Of a stretch of 64,000 nucleotides of DNA, positions 48,633 to 60,728 are shown one piece after another. Positions within the stretch are counted from its first letter, which is position 1. Every line of letters begins with the position of its first letter. Both the position numbers and the translations under genes were made by a program. The notes under the pieces are model-generated. The model had not been told where the DNA came from, did no database searches, and saw only the letters and a program-made list of their open reading frames with translations. Origin of the DNA: Providencia stuartii (lineage in GTDB: Bacteria; Pseudomonadota; Gammaproteobacteria; Enterobacterales; Enterobacteriaceae); the NCBI GenBank assembly GCA_900455155.1, contig UGUC01000002.1, positions 1,798,001 through 1,862,000 of the forward strand, read 5' to 3'.

Positions 48633-50687
48633 GTGAAAAAGTCAGCCGTGCAAACAGCCCGCCTTAGCTGGAATGATGAAGGTACGCCAGTATCAGAACA
48701 ATTTGATGATGTCTATTTTTCTAATCAAGATGGACTTGAAGAAACTCGCTACGTTTTTTTACAAGGAAATCAATTTCCAACGCGCTTTGAAACACATCCT
48801 TTTGAAACCTGTGTTATTGCCGAAACAGGCTTCGGTACTGGGTTAAACTTTCTTACTTTATGCCAATGTTTTGAAGAGTTTAAGCAAAATCATCCCAACG
48901 CAAAACTACAACGCTTACACTTTATCAGTTTTGAAAAATACCCCCTCAGCCAAGAAGACCTAAAAGCAGCCCACAGCCGTTGGCCTGAGCTAGATCCACT
49001 CTCCCAAATGCTCTGTGAAAAATGGCCTGATCCCCTACCCGGTAACCAACGTATTATCTTAAAAAATGGGGAAATCATTCTTGATTTATGGTTTGGTGAC
49101 GTAAATGAACAATTACCTCTACTTAATAGCAATTTAAACAATAAGATAGATGCTTGGTTTTTAGATGGATTTGCACCTTCTAAAAACCCACAAATGTGGA
49201 GCGAACAACTGTTCACTGCAATGGCTAAATTTGCCCGCCAAGGAGGCACTTTTGCGACCTTTACCTCTGCGGGTTTTGTGAAACGCGGATTACAACAAGC
49301 GGGTTTCACTATCAAAAAAATTAAAGGTTTTGGTCGTAAACGGGAAATGTTAACAGGCAGCTTAGCGGATAAGCATGACGAAATGATGACACCTTGGTTC
49401 GCTCGTCAGCCAGCTGCAATACCAACCGATGTTGCTATCATAGGCGGAGGTCTCGCCAGTTTAACCACCGCCTATGCCTTAAATCAGCGCGGTGCTAACG
49501 TCACGCTCTATTGCAAAGACCAACAAGTGGCACAGAATGCTTCTGGCAACCGCCAAGGGGCGGTCTACCCACTTCTCAATGGGCGTGATAACCCTCTAGA
49601 GCGTTTTTTCGTCAGTGCGTTCCCTTATGCGCACCGCTTTTATCGTCATCTTTCCCAATCGGGGATCCCATTTGATAGCCAGTGGTGCGGTGTTTCTGAG
49701 CTAGCCTACCATGAAAGAAGCCGCAAAAAGATTGATGCGATGCTGCAAACTGAGTGGCCTGCTGCGTTCGCGGCTGCAAAGACACGTGAGCAGTTAACCG
49801 AGTTAGCAGGTCTTGATGTTAACCATGCTGGTATTCATTATGCTAAAGGGGGATGGCTTTGCCCCGCTCAATTATGTGCAAGCCTTATGCGCTATCTCGC
49901 TGAAAAAGGCGTTCAATTTCATTTTAATCACGATGTTGAGCAATTACAGCATTCTGAGGAAGGGTGGACTTTATCTGCGAATGTTTCCGGCAAACAGCAA
50001 CAATATTTACATCAAACGGTTGTCATTGCTAATGGTCATTTACTTACCCAGTTTCAACAAACCCAACAACTTCCAGTGACCCCCGTGAAAGGGCAAGTGA
50101 GTCATATCCCAACGACACCATCATTAAGCCAACTTAACAATGTATTATGCTATGAAGGTTATTTAACCCCAGTAAATCCCAATAACCAGCAGCACTGTAT
50201 TGGGGCAAGTTATCAGCGTAACCACTTAGATTTTGCATACAGTGAAGTAGACCAGCAAGATAATCGCCAAAAACTGCTCAATAGTTTGCCCGATGTGAGT
50301 TGGCCAGAAGAGGTTGATGTTTCTGCTCAACAAGCTCGCCAAGGGATCCGCTGTGTGATCCGCGACCATATGCCACTAGTGGGGAATATCCCTCACTTTA
50401 CGCAATTAATGGCAGCTTATGAAAATTTACCTGAACAGATGGAAAAACAGGCAAATATTGTACTCGCCCCAACCTATCCTAATCTCTTTATCTTAGGGGC
50501 GTTAGGCTCACGAGGGCTTTCAACCGCGCCTTTGTGTGGTGAGTTACTCGCCGCACAAATCTTTAATGAACCACTGCCTTTAGATGATGAAACGTTAGCC
50601 GCATTGCACCCTAACCGCTTTTGGGTGAGAAAATTGCTCAAAGGCCGTGAAGTTAAAGTGATGCTACAAGAAAACATCATAAAATAA
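48633..50687 (+). CDS. mnmC: bifunctional tRNA 5-methylaminomethyl-2-thiouridine biosynthesis protein MnmC
   Basis: About 684 residues (E. coli 668). The N-terminal methyltransferase (MnmC2 activity, ~1-250) has the SAM motif [16 protein letters not shown] and the catalytic-side [16 protein letters not shown]. The C-terminal FAD-dependent oxidase (MnmC1) has [17 protein letters not shown]. It completes mnm5s2U at wobble position 34 of several tRNAs. The start is uncertain: GTG at 48633 ([16 protein letters not shown]) aligns best with E. coli; an ATG at 48603 adds ten residues. No ribosome site is strong. Confidence 0.93.
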   Translation: MKKSAVQTARLSWNDEGTPVSEQFDDVYFSNQDGLEETRYVFLQGNQFPTRFETHPFETCVIAETGFGTGLNFLTLCQCFEEFKQNHPNAKLQRLHFISFEKYPLSQEDLKAAHSRWPELDPLSQMLCEKWPDPLPGNQRIILKNGEIILDLWFGDVNEQLPLLNSNLNNKIDAWFLDGFAPSKNPQMWSEQLFTAMAKFARQGGTFATFTSAGFVKRGLQQAGFTIKKIKGFGRKREMLTGSLADKHDEMMTPWFARQPAAIPTDVAIIGGGLASLTTAYALNQRGANVTLYCKDQQVAQNASGNRQGAVYPLLNGRDNPLERFFVSAFPYAHRFYRHLSQSGIPFDSQWCGVSELAYHERSRKKIDAMLQTEWPAAFAAAKTREQLTELAGLDVNHAGIHYAKGGWLCPAQLCASLMRYLAEKGVQFHFNHDVEQLQHSEEGWTLSANVSGKQQQYLHQTVVIANGHLLTQFQQTQQLPVTPVKGQVSHIPTTPSLSQLNNVLCYEGYLTPVNPNNQQHCIGASYQRNHLDFAYSEVDQQDNRQKLLNSLPDVSWPEEVDVSAQQARQGIRCVIRDHMPLVGNIPHFTQLMAAYENLPEQMEKQANIVLAPTYPNLFILGALGSRGLSTAPLCGELLAAQIFNEPLPLDDETLAALHPNRFWVRKLLKGREVKVMLQENIIK

Positions 50688-50757
50688 CTGAATCCTGTGC
50701 TCTATTGACGTAATAATATCGAGCGCTTTATCGCTTAAAAAGCGATATGAATGAACA

Positions 50758-50792
50758 GCAAAAAATAGCCGCATTCGTTCAATGCGGCTATT
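50758..50792 (-). terminator. GNAT gene terminator
   Basis: A perfect 12-bp GC-containing stem (50764-50775 with 50781-50792). On the minus strand it is followed by T6, 30 bases after the GNAT stop. Confidence 0.85.
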
Positions 50793-50822
50793 AACGTCTA
50801 AAAACAGTAAGTTACTGCTATC

Positions 50823-51347
50823 TTAATTCGGACGGACTGTTTTAATCCTCATTGCACAACGATCAGCAGCATTAAACCCAGCATCAATTTCTTGTTGTAG
50901 AATTTCTTCTAGCTCAGTGGGTAGAGCCTCTTCATCAATGATAGAAAATCCAAAACGCTGATAATACGGTGCATTCCAAGGGATTTCACGGAAAGTGGTT
51001 AGCGTCACATAGTCAAAGTGATGTTGTAACGCATAATGGAGAATATGCTGAATTAATGCCCGACCTACGCCCTTACCCTGCCACGATTGGCACACAGAAA
51101 TTTCACCAATATGGAGGCTATGCGTTAATTTGTCGACATTAATAAAGCCAATGGGCTGATCGTCATTATCTACCGCCACCCATTCCCTATTGTCCTGAAT
51201 AAACTGTAGATGATCTTGCTCTGATTGCACTTCATCGTCAGCAATCCAAGCAAATTGATGATGACCACGAAAGACTTGCGCGGCAGAGCGCTCGATAGCA
51301 GGGAGTTTTTTTGCGTCGCGCGGCTGTGCTTGGCGAATATGAAACAT
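50823..51347 (-). CDS. GNAT-family N-acetyltransferase
   Basis: 174 residues, single GNAT domain. The acetyl-CoA binding loop is QSWQGKGVGRALIQHIL (motif A, Q/RxxGxG/A), preceded by strand HIGEISV and followed by the motif B region YYQRFGFSIIDEEALP. The substrate is unknown; the family transfers acetyl groups to amines on metabolites, antibiotics or proteins. Minus strand, 57 bases downstream of yfcL. The last residues include a short Cys-containing tail. Confidence 0.85.
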   Translation of the reverse strand: MFHIRQAQPRDAKKLPAIERSAAQVFRGHHQFAWIADDEVQSEQDHLQFIQDNREWVAVDNDDQPIGFINVDKLTHSLHIGEISVCQSWQGKGVGRALIQHILHYALQHHFDYVTLTTFREIPWNAPYYQRFGFSIIDEEALPTELEEILQQEIDAGFNAADRCAMRIKTVRPN

Positions 51348-51404
51348 AAAATAAACCTATAAAAAAGAGGAGCTTCCTCCTCTTAATAATCATATAGTGT
51401 GTGA

Positions 51405-51677
51405 TTAACGCACGTCATCCAGTAAGGATTTCCACATACCTAAAACCAGTACTTGATCTGGTGGGGTGAGCTCTCCCCCTTTAATTGCCTGCTGAATACT
51501 CTCTTCAACACGTTGATAAAGTGCATCAACACTGGTTTCATTCTCTTGTTCAAGCTCTGCGACAGCAAGGGTTAGATGCCCACGTAAATAGCCGCCCGCA
51601 AATAGTTCATCGTCACTTGCGTGTTCGACCATATCATCAATTTTTGTCAGTATGCGTGTTTCAAAATCCGCAAGCAT
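51405..51677 (-). CDS. yfcL: YfcL family protein
   Basis: 90 residues, acidic and helical, of unknown function. Sequence matches the YfcL family ([50 protein letters not shown]). It follows epmC by about 29 bases on the same strand, as in E. coli (epmC-yfcL). Confidence 0.9.
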   Translation of the reverse strand: MLADFETRILTKIDDMVEHASDDELFAGGYLRGHLTLAVAELEQENETSVDALYQRVEESIQQAIKGGELTPPDQVLVLGMWKSLLDDVR

Positions 51678-51706
51678 GCTTAATCCTTACTCTCGTGAAT
51701 GTGTCA

Positions 51707-52255
51707 TTAGGCAAAAATATCTTCCGGATAAGGGAAGTCTTCTGCACAAAGTGGTGGAGTATTGTAAAACGTTTGTAACGCGTTCACAAAGCGTAATGGC
51801 CTTTCAGGAATACCATTTGCTAAATATTCCATCACTTGGGCATGTACTTTGCGCTGAAATGCGATACGGTCAGGCTCAAAATCCCCTTCTAGATTGTCGC
51901 AACTGACATTAAAAGGAATGCCAGCCGCTACACAAAATAACCAATCTAACGCCTGAGGTTTGATTTCAACGACTTCAAATGCACATTGCGTTTTTTCATC
52001 ACGACCATCGGGGCAATACCAGTAGCCATAATCGACTTGCTGGCGTCTTGCCTCTCCCGCAATGCACCAATGCGAAATTTCATGCAGTGCGCTGGTGAAA
52101 AAACCATGTGCAAAGACAATGCGATGATAAGGTGTTTGCTCATCGGCCGGTAAATAAACTGGCTCATCGTCACCTTTCACCAATTTGGTGTTGTACTCTT
52201 CGCCAAAGCACTGTTCAAAAATATCAATCAACTGCTGATAATGATGTTTAATCAT
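51707..52255 (-). CDS. epmC: elongation factor P hydroxylase EpmC
   Basis: 182 residues. Hydroxylates the beta-lysylated lysine of elongation factor P, the last step after EpmA and EpmB. It has the metal-binding HEISHWCIAGEARR motif and YGYWYCPDGRDEKTQCAFE, with conserved histidines, glutamate and cysteines typical of YfcM. Upstream of yfcL and 16 bases after yfcA, probably one operon. EpmA/EpmB are not in this window. Confidence 0.94.
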   Translation of the reverse strand: MIKHHYQQLIDIFEQCFGEEYNTKLVKGDDEPVYLPADEQTPYHRIVFAHGFFTSALHEISHWCIAGEARRQQVDYGYWYCPDGRDEKTQCAFEVVEIKPQALDWLFCVAAGIPFNVSCDNLEGDFEPDRIAFQRKVHAQVMEYLANGIPERPLRFVNALQTFYNTPPLCAEDFPYPEDIFA

Positions 52256-52271
52256 GGAAATTCAAATCATT

Positions 52272-53075
52272 TTAAAATAATGAAACAACCCAAGCTTTGA
52301 TAGCATCGCCATGGCTGTCATGGAGCAATTTAATACTCATCAGCAAAGAGATGATCACAATCATTGGCCTGATCAGTTTTTGCCCTTTCGTTAACACCAA
52401 GCGAGCGCCTAGTCTTGCGCCAACCATTTGGCCGATAAGCATAACAAAACCGAGCACCCAAAGAACATGACCTCCGATAATAAAAAATATTAAAGATCCA
52501 AAATTTGAGGCAAAGTTCAGTAACTTAGCATGGGCAGTCGCTTTAGCAAGGTTATACCCCAACAATAACACATAGCCTAATGCTAAAAATGACCCAGTTC
52601 CCGGCCCAAATGCGCCATCATAAAAACCCATCGTCATACCAACAGCAACCCCAAAAACAGGCATACTAATACGTTGCTTACGATCTTGTGCACCAATTGA
52701 CGGTGTTAACAAAAAGTACAGGCCAACGCAGATAACCATGATAGGCAAGAGCTGTTTGAGAAAATCCGTATTAATCATTTGGATCAAGATGGCGCCTAAC
52801 ATGGCACCAATGATCGTCATGATAAAGGGGAACATTTGCTCTCGTAAGTTAATCGCTTTACGTCGAACAAAATAGAGTGACGATGAGAACGAACCTCCAA
52901 CTGCTTGGAGTTTGTTAGTTGCAAGTGCCTCAACAGGCGTTATACCGACAGAAAGTAATGCAGGGATGGTTAATAACCCCCCGCCGCCAGCTATGGAGTC
53001 AATAAATCCCGCGAACAATGCAACACAGAAAAGTAATAAATAAATTTCAGGTGCAACAACAGTCAGCCAATCCAT
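52272..53075 (-). CDS. yfcA: TSUP-family membrane transporter YfcA
   Basis: 267 residues starting at 53075 (MDWLTVVAPEIYLLLFC), which aligns with E. coli YfcA; the frame is open to 53162. About eight membrane helices form two TauE/SafE-like repeats: AGFIDSIAGGGGLLTIPAL early and MTMGFYDGAFGPGTGSFLAL later. The family exports sulfite or organosulfur/organic acid anions; the substrate is unknown. The ribosome site is weak, so the start is by homology. Confidence 0.9.
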   Translation of the reverse strand: MDWLTVVAPEIYLLLFCVALFAGFIDSIAGGGGLLTIPALLSVGITPVEALATNKLQAVGGSFSSSLYFVRRKAINLREQMFPFIMTIIGAMLGAILIQMINTDFLKQLLPIMVICVGLYFLLTPSIGAQDRKQRISMPVFGVAVGMTMGFYDGAFGPGTGSFLALGYVLLLGYNLAKATAHAKLLNFASNFGSLIFFIIGGHVLWVLGFVMLIGQMVGARLGARLVLTKGQKLIRPMIVIISLLMSIKLLHDSHGDAIKAWVVSLF

Positions 53076-53245
53076 TTTTAATCCAAGTAACAGAATTGCC
53101 ATTACGGCGATACGTAATCTACTCTGCCGCTGATAAACAAATATAAGCCCACAGAGTATCACTGCCCAGATGAGGTATTTTTAAGGAGGCATCATCCAAA
53201 CCTTCATATTAACAATAAGGGAGACGATGCCCCCTTACGCACTCT

Positions 53246-54343
53246 TTACGACAATCCTGAAAATGGTTTCATTGTGGGTATAACATCAGCACATTGCCCA
53301 CGGTGACGCAAATAGTGGTCCATCAATACAATCGCCATCATTGCTTCTGCAATAGGTACGGCTCGAATACCAACACAAGGGTCATGTCGACCTTTGGTGA
53401 TCATTTCGACTTCTTCACCATCACGATTTAGCGTTTTACCTGAAACGGTAATACTGGAGGTTGGCTTCATCGCGATATGCGCAATAATAGGTTGGCTGCT
53501 ACTTATCCCCCCTAGAATGCCCCCAGCGTGGTTTGAAGTGAAGCCCTCGCGAGTGATTTCATCGCGGTTTTCACTCCCTTTCAGGCCAATTACTCCAAAA
53601 CCATCCCCAATTTCAACCCCTTTAACAGCATTAATACTCATTAAAGCATGAGCAATATCTGCATCTAAGCGGTCAAATACAGGCTCTCCCAATCCTGCTG
53701 GTACATTCTCAGCCACGACAGTCACTTTCGCGCCAATCGAATCTCCCTCTTTTTTTAGCCCTCTTAGTAACTCATCTAGCGCTTCTAATTGACTAGGGTC
53801 AGGGCTGAAAAAAGGGTTTTGCTCAACAATAGACCAATCTTTGATTTCACATTTCACTGGCCCCATTTGTGTCAAACAGGCACGTATCGTGATCCCCAAT
53901 TTTTCTTGTAGGTATTTTTTAGCGATTGCTCCAGCCGCAACACGCATAGCCGTTTCACGAGCAGAAGAGCGCCCGCCTCCACGGTAGTCGCGCTGACCAT
54001 ATTTTTGTTCGTAGGTATAATCTGCGTGCCCTGGTCTAAAGACATCTTTAATTGCGCTGTAGTCTTGAGAACGTTGATCGGTATTTTCAATCAATAGGCC
54101 TATGCTGGTTCCCGTAGTGACACCATTAAATACCCCAGATAGAATTTTGACCTGATCAGGCTCTCGACGTGCAGTAGTATAACGAGACGTTCCCGGACGG
54201 CGGCGGTCAAGATCCCCTTGTAGATCGGCTTCTGTTAATGCTAGCCCTGGTGGCACACCATCAATGATGCACCCCAAAGCCAAGCCATGAGATTCCCCAA
54301 AAGTGGTAACCCGAAACAGTTGCCCTATTGAATTTCCTGCCAT
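53246..54343 (-). CDS. aroC: chorismate synthase
   Basis: 365 residues (E. coli 361). Converts EPSP to chorismate using reduced FMN, the last step of the shikimate pathway. N terminus is [18 protein letters not shown], with the signature [18 protein letters not shown], then [20 protein letters not shown] and [16 protein letters not shown]. It follows prmB by 75 bases, as in E. coli. Confidence 0.98.
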   Translation of the reverse strand: MAGNSIGQLFRVTTFGESHGLALGCIIDGVPPGLALTEADLQGDLDRRRPGTSRYTTARREPDQVKILSGVFNGVTTGTSIGLLIENTDQRSQDYSAIKDVFRPGHADYTYEQKYGQRDYRGGGRSSARETAMRVAAGAIAKKYLQEKLGITIRACLTQMGPVKCEIKDWSIVEQNPFFSPDPSQLEALDELLRGLKKEGDSIGAKVTVVAENVPAGLGEPVFDRLDADIAHALMSINAVKGVEIGDGFGVIGLKGSENRDEITREGFTSNHAGGILGGISSSQPIIAHIAMKPTSSITVSGKTLNRDGEEVEMITKGRHDPCVGIRAVPIAEAMMAIVLMDHYLRHRGQCADVIPTMKPFSGLS

Positions 54344-54417
54344 ACCAAATTCCTAATTAATATTTCATGATTGTTATTTTGATGTTGTGGTTGATTAGAA
54401 TGCCGCGCAATATTTTC

Positions 54418-55350
54418 TTAATCAATATAAAGTTGAAAATGAGCATGATGTTCAACTAATTGCTCACGCGTCAACATAAATACTCCATCACCACCATACT
54501 CAAACTCTAACCAAATAAAGGGAATTTCTGGGTATTGTTCAATCAGATGTACCATACTGTTACCGACTTCGCAGATCAATACACCCTCATCACTCAGAAA
54601 GCGTGGTGCATTTGCTAAAATACGACGCACCAATTTTAAACCATCGCTTCCCGCCGCTAGCGCCAATTCAGGCTCAACGCGGAACTCTTCCGGTAAATCA
54701 TCCATATCCTCAGCATCAACATAAGGTGGATTAGTCACAATTAAATCATACTTAACGTCAGGCATATCCCTAAACAGATCAGAGCGGATAGGAATAACGC
54801 GGTGCTCTAAACCATGATTCGCAATATTGTGTTCAGTAACGGCAAGCACATCGGTCGAGATATCGACCGCATCCACTTCCGCTTCAGGGAATTCATACGC
54901 ACAGGCGATTGCGATACAGCCACTCCCTGTACACATATCAAGTATCGTTCGCGGCTCATCAGCCAACAAGCCAACAAAATGGTTGTTGATAAGCTCTCCA
55001 ATTGGTGAACGAGGAATTAATACACGCTCATCCACATAGAACTCATGTCCACAGAACCACGAACAGTTAGTCAGGTAAGCCACTGGAACACGCTCATTAA
55101 TACGACGCAATACACGTTCAATGATACGATGACGCTCCGTTGGGGTCAGGCGCGAGGTCAATAGTTCATCCGGTACATCAAGAGGTAAGTAAAGCGTTGG
55201 TAGCACTAATTGTAACGCTTCATCCCATGCATTATCAGTACCGTGACCATAATAAACATTGGCAGCATTAAAGCGGCTCATTGTCCAACGTAAAATGTCC
55301 TGAATGGTATGAAGCTCAGCAACAGCTTCATCAACGAAGATCTTTTCCAA
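54418..55350 (-). CDS. prmB: ribosomal protein uL3 glutamine methyltransferase PrmB
   Basis: 310 residues. Methylates the side-chain amide of a glutamine in ribosomal protein L3. N-terminal helical substrate-binding domain (~1-110), then a SAM-dependent methyltransferase with [20 protein letters not shown] and the NPPY catalytic motif in [14 protein letters not shown]. In E. coli it diverges directly from smrB; here the ~8-kb hut cluster intervenes. Confidence 0.95.
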   Translation of the reverse strand: MEKIFVDEAVAELHTIQDILRWTMSRFNAANVYYGHGTDNAWDEALQLVLPTLYLPLDVPDELLTSRLTPTERHRIIERVLRRINERVPVAYLTNCSWFCGHEFYVDERVLIPRSPIGELINNHFVGLLADEPRTILDMCTGSGCIAIACAYEFPEAEVDAVDISTDVLAVTEHNIANHGLEHRVIPIRSDLFRDMPDVKYDLIVTNPPYVDAEDMDDLPEEFRVEPELALAAGSDGLKLVRRILANAPRFLSDEGVLICEVGNSMVHLIEQYPEIPFIWLEFEYGGDGVFMLTREQLVEHHAHFQLYID

Positions 55351-55468
55351 GAAGGGTTTCTCCAGACTGTATATCGAAAGTGTTCAAGTTTGCCACGAAG
55401 TGAGACACAAATCAGCAGATTAATACAATAAAATCGCGAGGAAAACAGAGGAGAAGCTATTTAATGTC

Positions 55469-55500
55469 AAGAGGCCCCCTGTTTAAACTGGAGGCCTCTT
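55469..55500 (-). terminator. terminator of the amino-acid permease
   Basis: AAGAGGCC (55469-55476) pairs with GGCCTCTT (55493-55500), with extra partial pairing inside. Eleven bases after the permease stop. No long T run. Confidence 0.6.
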
Positions 55501-55511
55501 AAGATAAGTCG

Positions 55512-56909
55512 TTATTCTACCGACTCAGCGTTGTAATTTACGTCAGTCTCCGCATTGGGTTGTTTAACCCACAGTGCATAAACGACGGCTAAAATCACCA
55601 ACCAAACAATACCCACATATAAAGCAATACGTGTATCTTCAAAATAACCGAGTACCCCAAAGATAAATAGCATAAATATGATGGCAAGTGCTGGACCAAC
55701 TGGCCATAATGGTACAGGGAATTTCAGTTTACTCACCTGCTCTGGCGTCATTTTGCGGCGCATGGCTACCTGTGATACCAAGATCATCAGCCATACCCAA
55801 ATCGTGGCAAAGGTTGCAATCGATGCAATCACTAAGAACACTTTTTCAGGGATCAGATAATTCAATACCACCCCAACCAGCAAAATAATTGACATCACCA
55901 GTACGGTCATCCATGGCACACCATTTTTGGTCAGTTTAGTGAATACTTTCGGTGCCTGCCCTTCGTGTGCCATACCATACATCATACGGCCCGCCCCAAA
56001 GATGTCACTGTTGATAGCGGAGATTGCTGCGGTGATCACTACCACGTTCAAAATGTTTGCGGCCGATGCAATGCCTAGGCTATCAAAAATTTGTACAAAT
56101 GGACTGCCTTGGTGACCAATTTGATTCCAAGGGTAGATACACATTAAGACAAATAAAGTTAAGACATAAAAGAGTAGGATACGAATTGGTACCGCATTGA
56201 TAGCACGAGGAATTGTTACGTCAGGATTTTTAGCTTCACTTGCCGTAATACCAATGACTTCAATGCCCCCAAAGGCGAACATTACCACGGCAAACGATGC
56301 GATAACCCCTCCGATCCCATTTGGCATAAAGCCACCGTGCTCAAATAGGTTTGTAATACCGACTGCATGCTCAGAGGCTTGCCCAAAGCCAAACACCATA
56401 ATCGCCGCACCGCCGATGATCATCGCGATAATTGCAACAATTTTGATGATAGAGAGCCAGAACTCCATTTCACCAAATACTTTTACATGACAAAGGTTAA
56501 TTGCCCCGATAAAACAGATGATACTCAAAACCCAGATCCACTGAGCGACCTCAGGAAACCAGAGCTTCATATAAAAACCAAATGCGGTGACGTCTGCTAA
56601 GCAGACAATGAGCATTTCAAAAACATATGTCCAACCAGCAAAAAAACCTGCTCGTGGACCTAAATAGTGACTTGCATACTGTGAGAAGGAGCCAGCAAGG
56701 GGGTTATGTACCGCCATTTCCCCTAGGGCGCGCATCACCATAAAAACCGCCGCGCCACCAATAATATAAGCAATTAAAACCGCAGGGCCTGCCGTTTCAA
56801 TCGCTTTTGCTGAACCATAAAAAAGACCTGTACCAATCGCTGCCCCGAGGGCCATAAACCGGATGTGACGCGCAGAAAGTCCACGCGTAAGTTTTGTTGT
56901 GCTTTGCAT
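55512..56909 (-). CDS. APC-family amino-acid permease, likely histidine (HutT/ProY-like)
   Basis: 465 residues with 12 predicted membrane helices of the AAT group of the APC superfamily. Signature residues are [22 protein letters not shown] in helix 1, [22 protein letters not shown] with the conserved Glu, and [27 protein letters not shown]. It resembles ProY and HutT, permeases associated with histidine and proline uptake. Its position directly downstream of hutH, on the same strand, makes histidine the most likely substrate; not proven. Confidence 0.85.
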   Translation of the reverse strand: MQSTTKLTRGLSARHIRFMALGAAIGTGLFYGSAKAIETAGPAVLIAYIIGGAAVFMVMRALGEMAVHNPLAGSFSQYASHYLGPRAGFFAGWTYVFEMLIVCLADVTAFGFYMKLWFPEVAQWIWVLSIICFIGAINLCHVKVFGEMEFWLSIIKIVAIIAMIIGGAAIMVFGFGQASEHAVGITNLFEHGGFMPNGIGGVIASFAVVMFAFGGIEVIGITASEAKNPDVTIPRAINAVPIRILLFYVLTLFVLMCIYPWNQIGHQGSPFVQIFDSLGIASAANILNVVVITAAISAINSDIFGAGRMMYGMAHEGQAPKVFTKLTKNGVPWMTVLVMSIILLVGVVLNYLIPEKVFLVIASIATFATIWVWLMILVSQVAMRRKMTPEQVSKLKFPVPLWPVGPALAIIFMLFIFGVLGYFEDTRIALYVGIVWLVILAVVYALWVKQPNAETDVNYNAESVE

Positions 56910-57115
56910 GATTTATCCTTCGTTTTTTATATACCCTAAATCATTCAAGCCACTTATCAGAATGATGAGTAGACACTAGCTCACTAAGGTGACAGACAGA
57001 TATCTATCTCTCATGTCGCTTGAAGATTAATGGGTACTATTTTTAATAATGGTCGTGCAGATAAATACTACAAGCGGCCGATACATTGCCGACCGCTTAT
57101 TATTTGCGTGATGTA

Positions 57116-58650
57116 TTATTTAGGAAAAACCGAGTTTTCAGGGAACAATGTTGATAGCTTTTGTTCCGTAATGAGCTGAATTGCCGCATCAATATCAGGG
57201 GCAAAATAGCGGTCTTTATCATAATACGCGACTTTATCACGCAATATGTGACGGGCTTTTTCTAATACCTCGCTTGATTTTAAGCCCTCACGGAAGTCGA
57301 TCCCTTGACATGCCGATAACCATTCAATGGCTAAAATGCCTGTCACATTTTTTGCCATTTCCCACAAGCGGCGGCCTGCTGCTGGCGCCATAGAGACATG
57401 GTCCTCTTGGTTTGCCGGAGGTCGGTAAACTATCAACACTGGATGGGTGTGCTAATGCTTTATTTTCACTCGCCAATGCTGCCGCAGTTACCTGAGCAAT
57501 CATAAAACCAGAGTTGACCCCGCCATTATTAACGAGGAATGGTGGCAATTGAGACATGTGCGTATCCATCAATAACGCAATACGTCGTTCAGACAGTGCA
57601 CCGATTTCGGCTAAAGCAAGCGCGATGTTGTCCGCAGCCATTGCCACTGGCTCCGCGTGGAAGTTACCGCCAGAGATAATGTCACCATTATCAGTAAAGA
57701 CTAATGGGTTGTCAGAAACAGCATTCGACTCGATTAAAATTACCTCAGCCGCTTGACGAATTTGCGTCAAACAGGCCCCCCATCACTTGAGGCTGGCAAC
57801 GTAACGAATAAGGGTCTTGTACTTTAACGCAATTTTCATGAGATTGAGCCAACTCACTCGTTGGTGTTAACACCTCACGAAATAGTCTTGCAACATCAAT
57901 TTGCCCTTTTTGACCACGCACCTCGTGGACGCGCGCATCAAATGGTTTGCGTGACCCCAATGCCGCTTCCACACTCAGAGAGCCACAAACAATACCGCTT
58001 AGCAGCAAGTTCTCAGCTTCAAATAACCCTTTTAGCGCAAACGCCGTTGATACTTGGGTGCCGTTTAATAGTGCTAGACCTTCTTTCGCTTCCAGTTTCA
58101 ACGGTTTTAGCCCTGCTTTTTCAAGTGCCGATTTAGCGCTGAGCCATTTACCTTGATAGCGTGCTTTCCCTTCACCAAGTAGCAGCAAACTCATATGCGC
58201 TAAAGGTGCTAAATCACCAGAGGCACCAACTGAACCTTTAGCAGGAATAAAGGGATAAACTTGGTGATTCACTAACGCAATTAGGGCTTCAATCACTTCT
58301 AATCGAATACCAGAGAAGCCACGAGCTAAACTATTAATTTTTAAAACCATAATCAGACGAACCAATTCGTCATCAAGCGGTTCACCCACGCCCGCTGCAT
58401 GTGACATCACAATAGAGCGTTGCAGCGATTGCAGATCTTTTGCAGCGATTCGGGTATTGGCTAATAAACCGAATCCTGTATTAATACCGTATGCCGTCTT
58501 ATCTTCAGCAATAATCTTATTTACCGTTGCCACACTTTTTTCGATTGCCAAATGAGAGCGTTTATCGAGAGCAACCGTTACAGGCTGTGCAAGCACAATA
58601 CGCAAATCATTCAGTGACATTTTTCCTGGATGGATAGTTAACTTAGTCAT
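57116..58650 (-). CDS. hutH: histidine ammonia-lyase HutH, two frameshifts
   Basis: Deaminates histidine to urocanate. The MIO cofactor forms from A143-S144-G145 in [20 protein letters not shown]. Other active-site parts: [10 protein letters not shown] and [17 protein letters not shown]. The first shift is in a C6 run (+ strand 57776-57781): RCQPQVMGG drifts, then [15 protein letters not shown] resumes. The second is at 57415-57416: SVDSLPTS, then [16 protein letters not shown]. Removing one base at each gives 510 residues, normal. The ribosome site AAGAGGAG is strong. 12 bases after hutU. Confidence 0.95.
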
Positions 58651-58662
58651 GCCCGGCTCCTC

Positions 58663-60348
58663 TTAGCGTGTTTTTAACATCGGTAGGTTAAGATTTTTTT
58701 CTTGTGCGCACTGAATCGCTATATCATAACCCGCATCAGCATGGCGCATGACACCTGTCGCAGGGTCATTGTGTAGAACACGAGCAATCCGCTCAGCAGC
58801 TTCATCAGTGCCATCGCACACAATCACCACCCCTGAATGTTGAGAGAAGCCCATACCGACCCCTCCACCATGGTGTAATGAAACCCATGTTGCTCCACTT
58901 GCTGTATTCAATAAGGCATTCAGTAAAGGCCAATCAGAGACGGCATCTGAACCATCTTTCATCGCTTCTGTTTCGCGGTTTGGGCTGGCAACTGATCCTG
59001 AATCAAGGTGATCTCGACCAATCACGATCGGCGCTGAAACTTCACCGCTTCTTACCATTTCATTAAAAGCTAAACCTAATTTCGCCCTATCCCCCAAGCC
59101 AACCCAACAAATACGTGCGGGTAAGCCTTGGAAGCTGATACGTTCACGCGCCATATCTAACCAACGATGTAAATGCTTATCGTCAGGTAAAAGCTGTTTT
59201 ACTTTTGCATCTGTTTTATAAATATCTTCAGGATCACCGGATAACGCCACCCAGCGGAAAGGACCAATACCGCGACAGAATAATGGGCGAATATAAGCAG
59301 GTACAAACCCTGGGAAATCAAAAGCATTTTTGACGCCCATTTCAAAGGCCATTTGACGGATATTGTTACCATAATCAAATGTTGGAATGCCTTGTTTTTG
59401 GAAGGCGAGCATCGCTTTAACATGTTCAGCCATCGATGCTTTTGCTGCTTTCGCTGTGCCTTCAGGATCTTTCACGCTACGCTCGCGATACTCTTCCCAA
59501 CTCATCCCAACAGGTAAATAACCATTGAGAGGATCGTGAGCACTCGTTTGGTCGGTAACCATATCTGGGCGAACGCCACGTTTCACTAACTCTGGTAAGA
59601 TTTCAGCCGCGTTAGCACATAAGGCGATTGATACAGCTTTCCCTTCCGAGGTGTATTTTTTGATACGCGCCAATGCATCATCCAGATCGGTCGCTTGCTC
59701 ATCCACATAACGGGTACGCAAGCGAAAATCAATACGGCTTTGTTGACATTCAATATTCAGTGAACAGGCACCCGCGAGTGTTGCTGCTAACGGCTGCGCC
59801 CCGCCCATACCGCCTAACCCTGCCGTGAGTACCCAGCGCCCAGTTAAGTCACCATTATAATGTTGGCGCCCTGCTTCAACGAAAGTTTCATAAGTCCCTT
59901 GAACAATGCCTTGGCTACCAATGTAAATCCAGCTACCCGCCGTCATTTGACCATACATTGCCAACCCTTTCGCATCCAATTCGTTAAAGTGTTCCCAGTT
60001 AGCCCAATGTGGTACAAGGTTTGAGTTTGCGATTAATACGCGAGGGGCATTTTCATGGGTTTTAAAGACGCCAACGGGCTTGCCAGATTGGACCAGCAGA
60101 GTTTCATCACTCTCTAAATTTTTAAGTGTTTCAACAATTTTGTCATAGCACTGCCAATTACGTGCCGCACGACCAATACCGCCATAAACGACCAGTTCAT
60201 GTGGATTTTCGGCAACATCAGGATCTAGGTTATTCATCAGCATACGTAAAGGGGCTTCAGTCAACCAGCTTTTCGCGCTGAGAGTGTTACCTCGTGGTGC
60301 TCTGATATCACCATTTCTGTATTTATTATTTATCGTTGTCACATTCAT
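58663..60348 (-). CDS. hutU: urocanate hydratase HutU
   Basis: 561 residues. NAD-dependent enzyme converting urocanate to imidazolone propionate. Glycine-rich NAD+ segment [20 protein letters not shown], active-site motif [14 protein letters not shown] and [20 protein letters not shown] are conserved, as is the C-terminal [18 protein letters not shown]. First gene of the hutU-hutH-permease transcript. HutC-like operator lies 54 bases upstream. Confidence 0.97.
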   Translation of the reverse strand: MNVTTINNKYRNGDIRAPRGNTLSAKSWLTEAPLRMLMNNLDPDVAENPHELVVYGGIGRAARNWQCYDKIVETLKNLESDETLLVQSGKPVGVFKTHENAPRVLIANSNLVPHWANWEHFNELDAKGLAMYGQMTAGSWIYIGSQGIVQGTYETFVEAGRQHYNGDLTGRWVLTAGLGGMGGAQPLAATLAGACSLNIECQQSRIDFRLRTRYVDEQATDLDDALARIKKYTSEGKAVSIALCANAAEILPELVKRGVRPDMVTDQTSAHDPLNGYLPVGMSWEEYRERSVKDPEGTAKAAKASMAEHVKAMLAFQKQGIPTFDYGNNIRQMAFEMGVKNAFDFPGFVPAYIRPLFCRGIGPFRWVALSGDPEDIYKTDAKVKQLLPDDKHLHRWLDMARERISFQGLPARICWVGLGDRAKLGLAFNEMVRSGEVSAPIVIGRDHLDSGSVASPNRETEAMKDGSDAVSDWPLLNALLNTASGATWVSLHHGGGVGMGFSQHSGVVIVCDGTDEAAERIARVLHNDPATGVMRHADAGYDIAIQCAQEKNLNLPMLKTR

Positions 60349-60401
60349 ACCCTCTTTCGATAGATTCAGCTTGTACTGATAACGTCTTTATATAGGTATA
60401 G

Positions 60402-60419
60402 TTGTATATACATGTACAA
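60402..60419. promoter_or_regulatory. HutC-like operator upstream of hutU
   Basis: TTGTATATACATGTACAA contains the 10-bp palindrome TGTATATACA (60403-60412). The identical 10-mer is upstream of hutI (63141-63150). HutC operators in Klebsiella and Pseudomonas share a TTGTATATACA-type core, so this is likely the site where HutC represses hutU-hutH. Confidence 0.7.
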
Positions 60420-60493
60420 TCAATACCCTATTTAACATCAAAATTGAGAATGAAATGCAGATAAATAATAATTACATATTATGTTTCAATGGA

Positions 60494-60525
60494 TTATAAA
60501 AAAACCACATCAAATTGGTGGTTAA
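60494..60525 (-). terminator. hutC terminator
   Basis: AACCAC (60503-60508) pairs with GTGGTT (60518-60523), with T7 on the minus strand after it. Lies about 200 bases after the hutC stop. Confidence 0.55.
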
Positions 60526-60728
60526 ATTTTCTTCTAAATCTGCCAGTGAGATCACATTAAATTTACAATTAATTCACATCTTTCAAGGGTTTTAGCGGGA
60601 AATATCAAAATTCACCATGAGATTAAGATAAACCTTCTACTCATGGTCAATATAGACGTAATTTTCAACATTTATTCGATAAAATACGCTAGGAAAGCAA
60701 CCCCATAAAATAGCGTTGCCTTGAGATA

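Larger units (their letters stand above)
60349..60728. promoter_or_regulatory. hutU promoter region
   Basis: 380 AT-rich bases between hutC stop and hutU start, containing the HutC-like operator (60403-60412) and the hutC terminator (60494-60525). No additional gene. Confidence 0.6.

Noticed and set aside
50729..50747. TATCGCTT/AAGCGATA hairpin after mnmC as its terminator
   Set aside because: Loop of 3 and AT-rich, with no T run after it; the better terminator nearby belongs to the opposite-strand gene.
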